In this document: in pieces, positions 4,785 to 11,572 of the stretch
Layout: the number at the start of each line of letters is the position of its first letter
Numbering within the stretch: the stretch's first letter is position 1
Source: Actinomycetota bacterium
Lineage (GTDB): Bacteria > Actinomycetota > Actinomycetes > S36-B12
Assembly: GCA_003506065.1 (NCBI GenBank)
Contig: DNXA01000070.1
Coordinates: 1-11,572, forward strand
Direction of reading: 5' to 3'
DNA length: 11,572 nt
Notes under the pieces: model-generated
The model's database searches: none
Told to the model about the DNA's origin: nothing
Seen by the model: the letters and a program-made list of their open reading frames with translations, nothing else
Made by a program: the position numbers and the translations under genes

Positions 4785-6530
4785 CTACCAGGAACCGCCA
4801 CCACCGCCGCCGCCACCACCACCGGCGCCACCGCCAGAGCCTGACCCACTGCTCGGAGCGGTCAGCGAACTCGAAGCCGAGTGTGAGGCGCTGCTGACCA
4901 GTGAGCTCATGGCAGCAATCGTGACCACATTGAATCCGGACGCCTGCAACTCCTCCGGTGTCAGATCTGGGAAGGCGCCGACCCAGGATTCCTCCAGCGA
5001 GAACACCACTGCGTACGGCAGCATGGTGGCCAGAATTGCGCCAGCGGGCAGCCCGAGCCGCTGAGCGAACTCGCGGCGTGCCACCGAGGCGTCGGTCTCA
5101 AGCAAGCGTCGGAAGCCGAGAGTCAGCATCAAGAATCGCGCCGATTCCTCCGTCTCCCGACGAGGCGTGATCACCCGAGCAATAACCCCGCCCAGGACTG
5201 CTCCGATGACAATGCCAACTGCAACGATGATCCCAGGTGGGGAGTCCAGCACGATGGACAGAATGAACAGTGCAACACCAAGTGCCGCGACAAGGAACAT
5301 CCAGTTCCACCGTCGGTCTGGCGCTCCGCCTTCGACATTGCGGCGGCCGCTGGCCTGCGCCTCATCCACCAGAGTTGAGAATTCGGAGCCCCAGAGCCCG
5401 GCAAGGGCGGCGTCATACTTGCCCAAACTCGCCGAGGGTCCTGCCGCAAAGATCTGATCCAGCAGTCCAGACTCCCATTCCTTGAGTGCACCGGTAGCGT
5501 GCGGAACGCGTTGAACCGTCAAGTCATCGGTCTCGGCGATCACCACGTGACCGCGCGAGGCCAAGTCCGTCAGTGCAGCAACCATTGCCCTGGGTGGCAT
5601 GCTGGTGTTGTTGCCCTTCCAGGCGGCAGCCATCTCGACTGCGCTCAAACGGTCCGGTGGCTCAAATTGCACAGGTGTGGCAGTGACGGCCACACCCTTG
5701 TCACCTCGCCGCCATTTGATGGCGAGCACTATCGGTACAAAGAGCAAGCCCAGAAACAACAGGCCCCCGACAATCAAAGCGAGCCCGATGGGCTGCTCGG
5801 GCTCGAATACTTCAACGGGGGCGACGGTGAAAGCGCTGGCCGGATAGTCGATGGCGGTTGTGAGGAATTCACCCTCCGAGACGGGGCTTGGACCCAGATC
5901 CACGTTGGAGCCGTCCACTGCGAGTGGGCAGTCTTGAGTCGAGCCGAATGAGCCAAGCAGGCAGCGAGACGCGATGGGACTCGCAGGGCCAGTCACTCTT
6001 GCCCTGGCGGCCGTGATCGGGACGTCGAAGGTGTTGTCAACCAAGTCCCAGAAGAACTCGACATCGCCGACGGCAAGACCGGGTGGAGCCTGTGGATCGG
6101 CGACATCGGATTTCGTGATGACCCGCAGAGCGTGGGCAACGGAGTAGGTGATCACGTATGTGTGCGGGCCGCTGACAGTCGCGTCCGGATCGCCGATGCG
6201 GATGCGCAGCAGGTTGGATTCCTCGCTGAGGGTGTACTGGGCGAGGAATCCATCCACGCTGACCCCAACAACATTGACGTCATACAGACGTGTGCGACCG
6301 GTGGTGTCCTCATCGGAGAGCACGAGATCGCGATAGATGCCGTGCTTGTTGGGAGTGTCGGAAAAGTCGTATTCGATCGTCTCCTTGAAGTCCACGACTG
6401 AGTCAGCCTGGACCGTGGCGACCACGTCGTAGGAGTTGATGGACTCAGCGGCCTGCGCGGCACTCGCGAATCCCAGACCAACGGTCACAGCGAGCAGGCC
6501 CGCGCCAATCCGGACACAGTTCTTCATCAT
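4785..6530 (-). CDS. DUF2207 membrane protein with glycine-rich C-terminus
   Basis: A 581-aa predicted exported membrane protein of unknown function. From ATG 6530 it has a Sec signal (residues 1-27, cleavage after AQA) and an extracytoplasmic beta-rich DUF2207 domain with FKETIEYDFSDTPNKHGIYRD at about 48-68. A membrane segment follows at about 248-271 with a WRRGDK stop-transfer, then a cytosolic part, two more membrane segments at about 411-428 and 434-452, and a C-terminal tail that is almost all Gly and ends in SW (566-581). That Gly-SW ending is characteristic of this family. A longer in-frame start at 6638 would put 36 polar residues before the signal and enter the neighbouring promoter, so it was rejected. 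ATG 6527 is equally possible. No Shine-Dalgarno sequence is seen; CACAAT ends 6 nt before 6530. The stop codon abuts the stop of the convergent ohrR-like gene with no base between. Confidence 0.85.
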   Translation of the reverse strand: MMKNCVRIGAGLLAVTVGLGFASAAQAAESINSYDVVATVQADSVVDFKETIEYDFSDTPNKHGIYRDLVLSDEDTTGRTRLYDVNVVGVSVDGFLAQYTLSEESNLLRIRIGDPDATVSGPHTYVITYSVAHALRVITKSDVADPQAPPGLAVGDVEFFWDLVDNTFDVPITAARARVTGPASPIASRCLLGSFGSTQDCPLAVDGSNVDLGPSPVSEGEFLTTAIDYPASAFTVAPVEVFEPEQPIGLALIVGGLLFLGLLFVPIVLAIKWRRGDKGVAVTATPVQFEPPDRLSAVEMAAAWKGNNTSMPPRAMVAALTDLASRGHVVIAETDDLTVQRVPHATGALKEWESGLLDQIFAAGPSASLGKYDAALAGLWGSEFSTLVDEAQASGRRNVEGGAPDRRWNWMFLVAALGVALFILSIVLDSPPGIIVAVGIVIGAVLGGVIARVITPRRETEESARFLMLTLGFRRLLETDASVARREFAQRLGLPAGAILATMLPYAVVFSLEESWVGAFPDLTPEELQASGFNVVTIAAMSSLVSSASHSASSSLTAPSSGSGSGGGAGGGGGGGGGGSW

Positions 6531-6627
6531 GTGGTGATTGTGGCAGCCGCAACTCCTGGGGGGTATTCGCGAGAGCAACAGGTCTGCCCATACGCTCAGA
6601 CATGATGTGTTTGGGCAGGCGCGTCTC
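6531..6627. promoter_or_regulatory. Divergent spacer between the DUF2207 and polyketide synthase genes
   Basis: This 97-bp spacer must hold promoters in both directions. On the minus strand CACAAT (6542-6537) ends 6 nt before the DUF2207 ATG, the same hexamer and spacing as at gpx, pointing to a leaderless start. On the plus strand TACGCT (6591-6596) is a possible -10 that would give a leader of about 25 nt to the TTG at 6628. No good -35 hexamer was found for either, and no clear operator palindrome. Confidence 0.3.
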
Positions 6628-7701
6628 TTGAGCGTCATCGCGGCCGTCCATGGCGAGTTGGCGGCTCATCGATATCAGCAGTCCGAGATCACGGCGGCAT
6701 TTGCTGATGTGGTTTCGCCAGCAGGCGAGCATCGACCTCTGATCGAGCGCATCCACCGCGCGACTGGCATCCAAACCCGTAATCTCGCCATCCCGCTGGA
6801 GGCCTATGCGCAGCTTGCAGGTTTCGGTGAGGCCAATGACGCGTTCATCCGGGTTGCTTTGGAGGTTGGCGAAGCGGCAATTGTCGGAGCCCTTCGCGAG
6901 GCCGGGCTCGCCGCAAGCGATATCGACCTTGTCATCTCCACTTCGGTCACCGGAATCGCGACTCCATCGCTCGATGCCCTGCTTGTGCCGCGGGTCGGTT
7001 TTCGCCCCGATATCAAGCGACTGCCGATTTTTGGTCTTGGCTGCGTTGCTGGTGCCGCTGGCATTGCACGCCTGCATGACTATCTGCTTGGTCATCCCGA
7101 TGAGATTGCTCTGCTGCTGTCAGTGGAATTGTGTTCTCTCACCGTGCAACGAGATGACTGCACGATGCCGAATGTGGTGGCAAGTGGTCTGTTCGGCGAT
7201 GGTGCTGCGGCCGTCATCCTGGTCGGCGAGAAGCGGGCTGCAGGGCTGGGCCTGACTGGACCGCGGGTGATTGCTTCGCAGAGTCGGCTGTATCCCGATA
7301 CCGAAAGGACCATGGGCTGGGATATCAGTGAGCACGGCTTTCGCGTGGTCCTCTCGGCTGGCGTAGGCGATGTGATCAGCCAATACCTGCGCGAGGATGT
7401 CGATGCCTTCCTCGCAACGCGTGATCTCAAGATCGGCGATGTCTCGCGCTGGGTCTGTCATCCCGGTGGCCCTCGGGTGCTCCAAGCAATCGAATCCTGT
7501 CTGACCCTGGACAGCGGGCAACTCGATGTCACGTGGCGCTCGCTGGCGGCGATAGGAAATCTCTCCTCTGCCTCGGTCCTGCACGTGCTGCGCGACACCA
7601 TCCAGGCCCAAGGGATCGACAAAACCTCCTCGGGAACACCAGGCTTGGTCATGGCGATGGGTCCAGGTTTCTGCGCTGAGCTGGTGCTGCTCGAATGGTG
7701 A
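6628..7701 (+). CDS. Type III polyketide synthase, SrsA-like (alkylresorcinol/alkylpyrone synthase)
   Basis: A 357-aa homodimeric chalcone-synthase-superfamily enzyme that extends a starter, here probably a long-chain acyl-CoA, with malonyl- or methylmalonyl-CoA and cyclises it to an alkylresorcinol or alkylpyrone. The triad is complete: C139 (LGCVAGAAG), H278 (CHPGGPRVL), N311 (GNLSSASVL). The GLFGDGAAAV motif (187-196, with F189 at the gatekeeper-type position) and the closing MGPGF loop are present. The TTG at 6628 is chosen: it gives the usual length near 350 and places the family's first strand (SVIAAVHG) at the N-terminus. GTG 6607 and TTG 6538 are in frame, but the latter would overlap the divergent promoter. 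The stop is 4 bp before the methyltransferase gene. Product class is inferred from the neighbours; RppA-type tetrahydroxynaphthalene synthesis is less likely because the partner genes are of srs type. Confidence 0.92.
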   Translation: MSVIAAVHGELAAHRYQQSEITAAFADVVSPAGEHRPLIERIHRATGIQTRNLAIPLEAYAQLAGFGEANDAFIRVALEVGEAAIVGALREAGLAASDIDLVISTSVTGIATPSLDALLVPRVGFRPDIKRLPIFGLGCVAGAAGIARLHDYLLGHPDEIALLLSVELCSLTVQRDDCTMPNVVASGLFGDGAAAVILVGEKRAAGLGLTGPRVIASQSRLYPDTERTMGWDISEHGFRVVLSAGVGDVISQYLREDVDAFLATRDLKIGDVSRWVCHPGGPRVLQAIESCLTLDSGQLDVTWRSLAAIGNLSSASVLHVLRDTIQAQGIDKTSSGTPGLVMAMGPGFCAELVLLEW

Positions 7702-7705
7702 GCCG

Positions 7706-8236
7706 ATGATTGGCTACTGGGCATTCACTCTGCTGATCGCGCTCGTGGCAATCGAGAGGCTGATCGAACTGCGAGTCTCGAAGCGGAATCTGGAGTGGAG
7801 TTTTGCCAACGGTGGGGTTGAGTTCGGACGCTCGCACTATCCGGCGATGGTCGCTCTGCATGTATTCCTGCTCGCGGGGTCACTCGTTGAAGTGTGGGTC
7901 TGGCAGAAGCCACTGGTAGCAACCCTGTCGTGGATCATGCTTGGCGCCGTCGTCGCTGCGCAGAGTCTGCGCTGGTGGTGCATCTCGTCACTGGGCATGC
8001 GGTGGAACACACTCGTCGTCATCGTTCCGGGGTTGCCACGCGTCGCCACAGGGCCCTACCGGTTCCTCAGGCATCCGAACTACGTTGCAGTTGTGCTCGA
8101 GGGCATTGCGCTGCCCCTCGTCGGCTTCGCGTGGGTCACGGCCTTGATCTTCACCTTGCTGAATGTGCCGTTGCTGTACGTGCGACTGCGAGTGGAGAAT
8201 CGAGCATTGGCAACTCTTCCCTCGGCCACAATGTGA
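7706..8236 (+). CDS. ICMT-type membrane methyltransferase, SrsB-like
   Basis: A 176-aa integral membrane, SAM-dependent methyltransferase of the isoprenylcysteine carboxyl methyltransferase superfamily. Hydrophobic segments lie at about 4-16, 47-66, 71-87 and 129-157. The family motifs are present: ERLIELRVSKRN (17-28), GPYRFLRHPNYVAV (116-129, SAM-binding region) and the C-terminal RVENRAL (162-168). In Streptomyces griseus SrsB and Bacillus BpsB, proteins of this type O-methylate phenolic lipids made by the adjacent type III PKS; the same is inferred here. ATG 7706 is 4 bp after the PKS stop, with GGTGAG overlapping that stop as ribosome site. The last codons overlap the next gene by 4 bp (GTGA, 8233-8236). 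Confidence 0.9.
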   Translation: MIGYWAFTLLIALVAIERLIELRVSKRNLEWSFANGGVEFGRSHYPAMVALHVFLLAGSLVEVWVWQKPLVATLSWIMLGAVVAAQSLRWWCISSLGMRWNTLVVIVPGLPRVATGPYRFLRHPNYVAVVLEGIALPLVGFAWVTALIFTLLNVPLLYVRLRVENRALATLPSATM

Positions 8237-9246
8237 TTGATCTTGCGGTTGCAGGTGCCGGGCCGGTTGGCTTGGCTGTCGCAATCGCAGCAGCGCAGGC
8301 CGGGCTCCAGGTGCAGGTATTCGATCCCCGCGCCGCCCCGATAGACAAGGCATGTGGGGAGGGGCTGATGCCAGAGGCCCTTGCTCGGCTCAGGCAGCTG
8401 GGCATTGATCCCGTTGGTCTGGATTTCACTGGCATTCGCTACATCGCCCCGGGTCACACGGCCGTCGCTCATTTTGATTCGGGTCCGGGCAGAGGCGTCC
8501 GTCGAACCCTGTTGCAAGAGCTCATGCACACTCGCGCAGAAGACTTGGGTGTGCGGCTCTCAGCAGGACGCATCACTTCTGTGGTGCAGCACAAGGATTC
8601 GGTGCAGGTCGAAGGGGTCACCGCTCGGTATCTCGTGGGTGCTGACGGCTTGCATTCCCAGGTTCGGGGGGCCTTGGGCATCCCAGCCCATATCGGCCGG
8701 TGGCATCGCTTTGGCATTCGTCAGCATTTTGAAGTGCAACCCTGGACAGATGTGGTGGAGGTGTACTGGCTGCCAGATGCGGAGCTGTACGTCACTCCGA
8801 TTGACTTCACCACTGTAGGAGTGGCCGTTCTCGGAACCGCCCCTCTGGATCTTGACAGTGCCATTGCGCGCGTGCCTGCACTTGCGTGGCGATTGAAAGG
8901 TGCCAGGCGAGTGAGCAGTATTCGTGGCGCCGGTCCGATGCATTCGCAGGTAGCAAGGAAGCGAGCAGGTCGCGCGCTTCTCGTGGGTGACGCCAGCGGC
9001 TATGTCGACGCGCTCACTGGCGAGGGACTGAGAATCGGATTCGCCCAAGCCCACGCTGCAGTTGCATGCATCCTCGCTGGCGATCTTGAGCAGTATGAAA
9101 GACAATGGCAGCGCATCACTCGCTCCTACCGACTGCTGACCTCTGTCTTGCTGCTGGCGGCACGACATGCGCGAGCCAGAGGCGCCATCGTGCCGGCCGC
9201 GCATTCAGCACCGTGGATGTTCACGCGGATGGTGAACCTTCTGTGA
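8233..9246 (+). CDS. FAD-dependent monooxygenase, SrsC-like phenolic lipid hydroxylase
   Basis: A 337-aa flavoprotein of the group A (PHBH-fold) monooxygenase/geranylgeranyl-reductase superfamily. It shows the FAD-binding GAGPVG (8-13) with acidic D31 ending the second strand, CGEGLMP (41-47), the DG motif GADGLHSQVR (136-145) and the GD motif VGDASGYVDALTGEGLRIG (251-269). By analogy with SrsC it would hydroxylate the methylated alkylresorcinol ring, allowing oxidation to a quinone. The start is GTG 8233, which overlaps the methyltransferase stop by 4 bp. The open frame continues upstream to 7894, but that stretch lies inside the methyltransferase gene in another frame and has no homology-like features. 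A geranylgeranyl- or menaquinone-lipid reductase is the main alternative; context favours the hydroxylase. Confidence 0.87.
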   Translation: MIDLAVAGAGPVGLAVAIAAAQAGLQVQVFDPRAAPIDKACGEGLMPEALARLRQLGIDPVGLDFTGIRYIAPGHTAVAHFDSGPGRGVRRTLLQELMHTRAEDLGVRLSAGRITSVVQHKDSVQVEGVTARYLVGADGLHSQVRGALGIPAHIGRWHRFGIRQHFEVQPWTDVVEVYWLPDAELYVTPIDFTTVGVAVLGTAPLDLDSAIARVPALAWRLKGARRVSSIRGAGPMHSQVARKRAGRALLVGDASGYVDALTGEGLRIGFAQAHAAVACILAGDLEQYERQWQRITRSYRLLTSVLLLAARHARARGAIVPAAHSAPWMFTRMVNLL

Positions 9247-9321
9247 ACTCACGCCTTTCAGCGACGAGCATCCTGGGATGAAGTTGGCGAGGGCGCTGCC
9301 GGACTGTGGTTCGATAGCCAG
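9247..9321 (+). promoter_or_regulatory. Spacer before the ferredoxin reductase gene
   Basis: A 75-bp gap follows the monooxygenase gene. No Shine-Dalgarno sequence precedes ATG 9322. TTGGCG (9284-9289) and TTCGAT (9310-9315, ending 6 nt before the ATG) could be a weak leaderless promoter, but the 20-nt spacer is long. Read-through from the polyketide cassette is equally possible because no terminator hairpin is seen. Confidence 0.25.
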
Positions 9322-10542
9322 ATGACCTCCAATTTTGTAATTGTCGGCGGTGGCTTGGCTGGGGCCAAGGCAGCCGAGGCGCTGCGCGCCAATGGCTTCG
9401 AAGGTGCGATCACGATTCTGAGCAGGGAATCGCATCTTCCGTACGAGCGGCCTCCACTGTCAAAGGGCTACCTCATGGGCAAGGATTCGCGTGAGAGTGT
9501 CTTCGTGCACCCAGCGGATTGGTACACCGACAACGCGATTGATGTGCGACTCGACTCTGAGGTGGTCGGAATTGACTCATCGGCACGCCTACTGACGCTG
9601 AGCGATGGTGCAACGCAGACTTACGACAAATTGCTGCTCGCCACCGGCTCGATCCCGCGCAGATTGAGCATTCCCGGGGGCGAACTGGATGGCGTGTTCT
9701 ATCTGCGGGATATTGATGACAGCGAGGCCATCAAGTCTGCCTTCACTGAAAGCAAGAGTGTTGCGATCATCGGGGCTGGGTGGATCGGCCTTGAGACAGC
9801 GGCAGCCGCGCGAGCAGCCGGTCTGGAAGTCAGCCTGCTTGAAGCAGCCTCATTGCCACTTCTCAGGATACTGGGCGATCAGGTGGCACAGGTATTCGCT
9901 GAGCTGCAGCGCAAGAACGGAGTTGATCTGCGTCTCGACGTCAGTATTGAAGAGATTCTTGGCGACGGCGGACGTGTCACAGGTGTGCGTCTGGCCGATG
10001 GCAGCCAGGTTGCAACTGACATGGTGATCGTTGGTGTCGGCATTGCTCCTGAAATCGCTCTGGCCGAATCTGCCGGACTTGACATCGACAACGGCATCCT
10101 TGTTGACGAGCACTTGCGCACGAGCAACGAGGACATCTTTGCAGCTGGCGATGTTGCCAATGCCTTCAATTCACGCATTGGTTCGCATATCAGAGTTGAG
10201 CATTGGGCCAATGCCCTGAACATGCCGCCAGTTGCGGCCCTGGGAATGATGGGCCTCGAAGCTGTCTACGACCGACTTCCGTATTTCTACAGTGATCAAT
10301 ATGACCTTGGGCTTGAGTATGTGGGCTACACCGCGCCGGGGGAGTTCGACGAAGTGGTGATCCGTGGCGACTTGAGCAGTGGGACGTTCATCGCCTTCTG
10401 GCTGCGAGAGGGCCGGATTCAGGCTGGCATGAATGTGAATGTCTGGGATGTGGTCGAGCCAATCCGTGACCTCATCCAGCGGGGCACTCCCGTGGATATC
10501 AATGCGTTGAGCGATGAGAGTGTGGCGCTTGCATCTCTCTAG
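9322..10542 (+). CDS. NAD(P)H-dependent ferredoxin/rubredoxin reductase
   Basis: A 406-aa FAD enzyme of the putidaredoxin-reductase/BphA4 group, which passes electrons from NAD(P)H to a ferredoxin or rubredoxin serving an oxygenase or P450. Domains: N-terminal FAD motif VGGGLAG (8-14), [12 protein letters not shown] (40-51), LLATGS (105-110), the NAD-binding GAGWIGLE (151-158), FAAGDVA (273-279), [11 protein letters not shown] (291-301), then a reductase C-terminal domain starting with YFYSDQYD (321-328). The glutamate ending the second NAD strand (LLE, 172-174) favours NADH. It lies 75 bp behind the phenolic-lipid cassette and 61 bp before the aldolase gene. No ferredoxin, Rieske protein or P450 gene is in the window, so its partner is unknown; service to the cassette is a guess. 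Confidence 0.93.
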   Translation: MTSNFVIVGGGLAGAKAAEALRANGFEGAITILSRESHLPYERPPLSKGYLMGKDSRESVFVHPADWYTDNAIDVRLDSEVVGIDSSARLLTLSDGATQTYDKLLLATGSIPRRLSIPGGELDGVFYLRDIDDSEAIKSAFTESKSVAIIGAGWIGLETAAAARAAGLEVSLLEAASLPLLRILGDQVAQVFAELQRKNGVDLRLDVSIEEILGDGGRVTGVRLADGSQVATDMVIVGVGIAPEIALAESAGLDIDNGILVDEHLRTSNEDIFAAGDVANAFNSRIGSHIRVEHWANALNMPPVAALGMMGLEAVYDRLPYFYSDQYDLGLEYVGYTAPGEFDEVVIRGDLSSGTFIAFWLREGRIQAGMNVNVWDVVEPIRDLIQRGTPVDINALSDESVALASL

Positions 10543-10603
10543 TCAATACACCCGATCAGGCGGCGCGATCAACAGTGCCGAAAACCACAATGAGGGGGAG
10601 AAC

Positions 10604-11491
10604 ATGAACGAAGCCCAGTTCGAGAAGATGAAGTCTGGCAAGGGATTCGTCGCAGCACTTGATCAGAGCGGTGGCAGCACGCCGAAGGCACTCCTGCTCT
10701 ATGGGCTTGATTCGAGTGCATACGCGAATGACGCGGAGATGTACGACCGCATCCATCAGATGCGCTCTCGAATCATCATGAGTCCAGCGTTCAACGGTGA
10801 TCGCATTCTTGGAGCGATCCTGTTCGAAATGACCATGGATCGGCAGATCCAGGGCCGAGGCACGGCCGAATACCTGTGGAATGCCAAGCGGGTGGTGCCC
10901 TTTCTGAAGGTCGATAAGGGACTTGCCGAGGACGCTAATGGTGTGCAGCTCATGAAGGCCATGCCCGATCTTGACGCACTGCTCGAACGTGCCGTTGGGC
11001 ATGGAGTGTTCGGCACGAAGATGCGTTCGGTCATCAAACTCGCTGACGATGCAGGCATCGAGGCAGTAGTGGCTCAGCAATTCGAGATCGGCGCTCAGAT
11101 TCTGAGTGCTGGCCTGGTGCCCATCATCGAGCCAGAGGTCGACATCCACAGCCCCGAGAAGGGTGCGGCAGAAGACAAGCTCCGCTCATCGTTGACTCAG
11201 CGATTGGATGCGCTGGCAGCGGATCAATCGGTGATGCTCAAACTCACCCTTCCTGATCAGGCTGACTTCTACGCCTCCCTTGTCGAGCATCCGCGTGTGC
11301 TGCGAGTAGTGGCGCTCTCTGGCGGATACTCCCGTGAAGAAGCCGATAGCAAGCTGTCGAGCAACCACGGTGTGATAGCCAGCTTCTCTCGCGCTTTGAC
11401 GGAGGGGCTGTCAGCTCAACAGAGTGATGCCGAATTCGACGGGGCCCTGGATGCGGCGATCGCCAGCATCTATGCAGCCTCGATCACCTAG
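10604..11491 (+). CDS. fda: Class I fructose-bisphosphate aldolase, Staphylococcus Fda type
   Basis: A 295-aa Schiff-base aldolase that splits fructose-1,6-bisphosphate to dihydroxyacetone phosphate and glyceraldehyde-3-phosphate. The sequence follows the metal-independent Fda of Staphylococcus carnosus closely along its whole length (family about 296 aa): [18 protein letters not shown] (13-30), [10 protein letters not shown] (100-109), GVFGTKMRS (134-142), IIEPEVD (174-180), MLKLTLP with the likely Schiff-base K213, and [10 protein letters not shown] (238-247). ATG 10604 is preceded by a strong GAGGGGGAG ribosome site. A longer in-frame reading to 10514 would overlap the reductase gene and was rejected. 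It is 61 bp behind the reductase gene; no promoter is evident, so it may be co-transcribed. Confidence 0.95.
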   Translation: MNEAQFEKMKSGKGFVAALDQSGGSTPKALLLYGLDSSAYANDAEMYDRIHQMRSRIIMSPAFNGDRILGAILFEMTMDRQIQGRGTAEYLWNAKRVVPFLKVDKGLAEDANGVQLMKAMPDLDALLERAVGHGVFGTKMRSVIKLADDAGIEAVVAQQFEIGAQILSAGLVPIIEPEVDIHSPEKGAAEDKLRSSLTQRLDALAADQSVMLKLTLPDQADFYASLVEHPRVLRVVALSGGYSREEADSKLSSNHGVIASFSRALTEGLSAQQSDAEFDGALDAAIASIYAASIT

Positions 11492-11519
11492 GCCAAGGTC
11501 CCTCGGGTCAAATACGCAT

Positions 11520-11572
11520 ATGGATATCTACACAGAGCCTGAGGGCGATCCGGACACCTTGGCCAATCTGGG
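11520..11572 (+). CDS. Start of a probable heme-binding beta-barrel (nitrobindin/FABP-like) protein, cut by the window edge
   Basis: Only 17 codons are present: MDIYTEPEGDPDTLANL. The DxDTLANLG-type opening recalls actinobacterial and proteobacterial FABP-like/THAP4-like heme-binding proteins (nitrobindin family), which usually continue into PLAGxWEG. There is no Shine-Dalgarno sequence; TCAAAT (11508-11513) ends 6 nt before the ATG, again a leaderless layout. The call rests on a very short stretch and on memory of the family. Confidence 0.45.
   Translation, partial: MDIYTEPEGDPDTLANL

Noticed and set aside
4790..4850. CCGCC-rich tract as a satellite repeat or a poly-proline gene on the plus strand
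   Set aside because: It is explained by the Gly-rich C-terminus ending in SW of the DUF2207 protein on the minus strand.
6538..6627. Longer N-terminus for the polyketide synthase from TTG 6538
   Set aside because: It would overlap the promoter of the divergent gene and adds residues not seen in the family.
6445..7095. 216-codon minus-strand frame opposite the polyketide synthase
   Set aside because: Antisense to a certain gene, no recognisable motif, composition of a shadow frame.
7894..8232. Open frame extending the FAD monooxygenase upstream by 113 codons
   Set aside because: It runs inside the methyltransferase gene in another frame, is Arg/His/Ala-rich without domain features, and the flavin fold starts exactly at GTG 8233 with the usual 4-bp overlap.
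11491..11568. GGCCAAGG and CCTTGGCC inverted pair as a terminator after the aldolase gene
   Set aside because: The arms are about 60 bp apart and the second lies within the next coding region.

Overview
The window (about 58-60% G+C by eye) looks like chromosomal DNA of an uncultured or little-studied actinobacterium. Pointers are a cell-envelope lipoprotein with a clear lipobox, a type III polyketide synthase operon of the Streptomyces srs type, frequent GTG/TTG starts, several starts with no Shine-Dalgarno sequence but a -10-like hexamer about 6 nt upstream (leaderless style), and a terminator hairpin without a T-tract. I cannot assign a genus. No rRNA, tRNA, CRISPR array, IS element or prophage gene is visible.

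Left part (1-3631, all minus strand): the 5' three quarters of otsA (trehalose-6-phosphate synthase, running off the left edge), an SDR oxidoreductase, and an orphan lipoprotein substrate-binding protein of the branched-chain amino acid ABC type, closed by a strong hairpin at 2328-2362. The divergent spacer 3632-3816 is the richest regulatory stretch. It holds three TGTGA/TCACA units at exact 11-bp phasing, a further inverted repeat of the same hexamer near the lipoprotein start, and a TTGTGCACAA palindrome on the peroxidase promoter.

Middle (3817-6530): a glutathione-peroxidase-family thiol peroxidase overlaps by 4 bp a MarR/OhrR-type organic hydroperoxide sensor that keeps the reactive Cys and its two Tyr partners. 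This unit runs head-on, with no intergenic base at all, into a DUF2207 membrane protein gene on the minus strand.

Right part (6628-11572, plus strand): a tightly packed three-gene cassette, type III polyketide synthase - ICMT-type methyltransferase - FAD-dependent monooxygenase, in the order and composition of the srsABC phenolic-lipid operon. A Pyr_redox ferredoxin/rubredoxin reductase follows, then a class I fructose-bisphosphate aldolase and the first 17 codons of what looks like a heme-binding beta-barrel (nitrobindin/FABP-like) protein.

The cassette is the most interesting block. It probably makes long-chain alkylresorcinols or alkylpyrones, O-methylates them and hydroxylates them to quinone-type membrane lipids. 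The neighbouring hydroperoxide-sensing peroxidase unit suggests, by inference only, a membrane-lipid and peroxide-stress theme.
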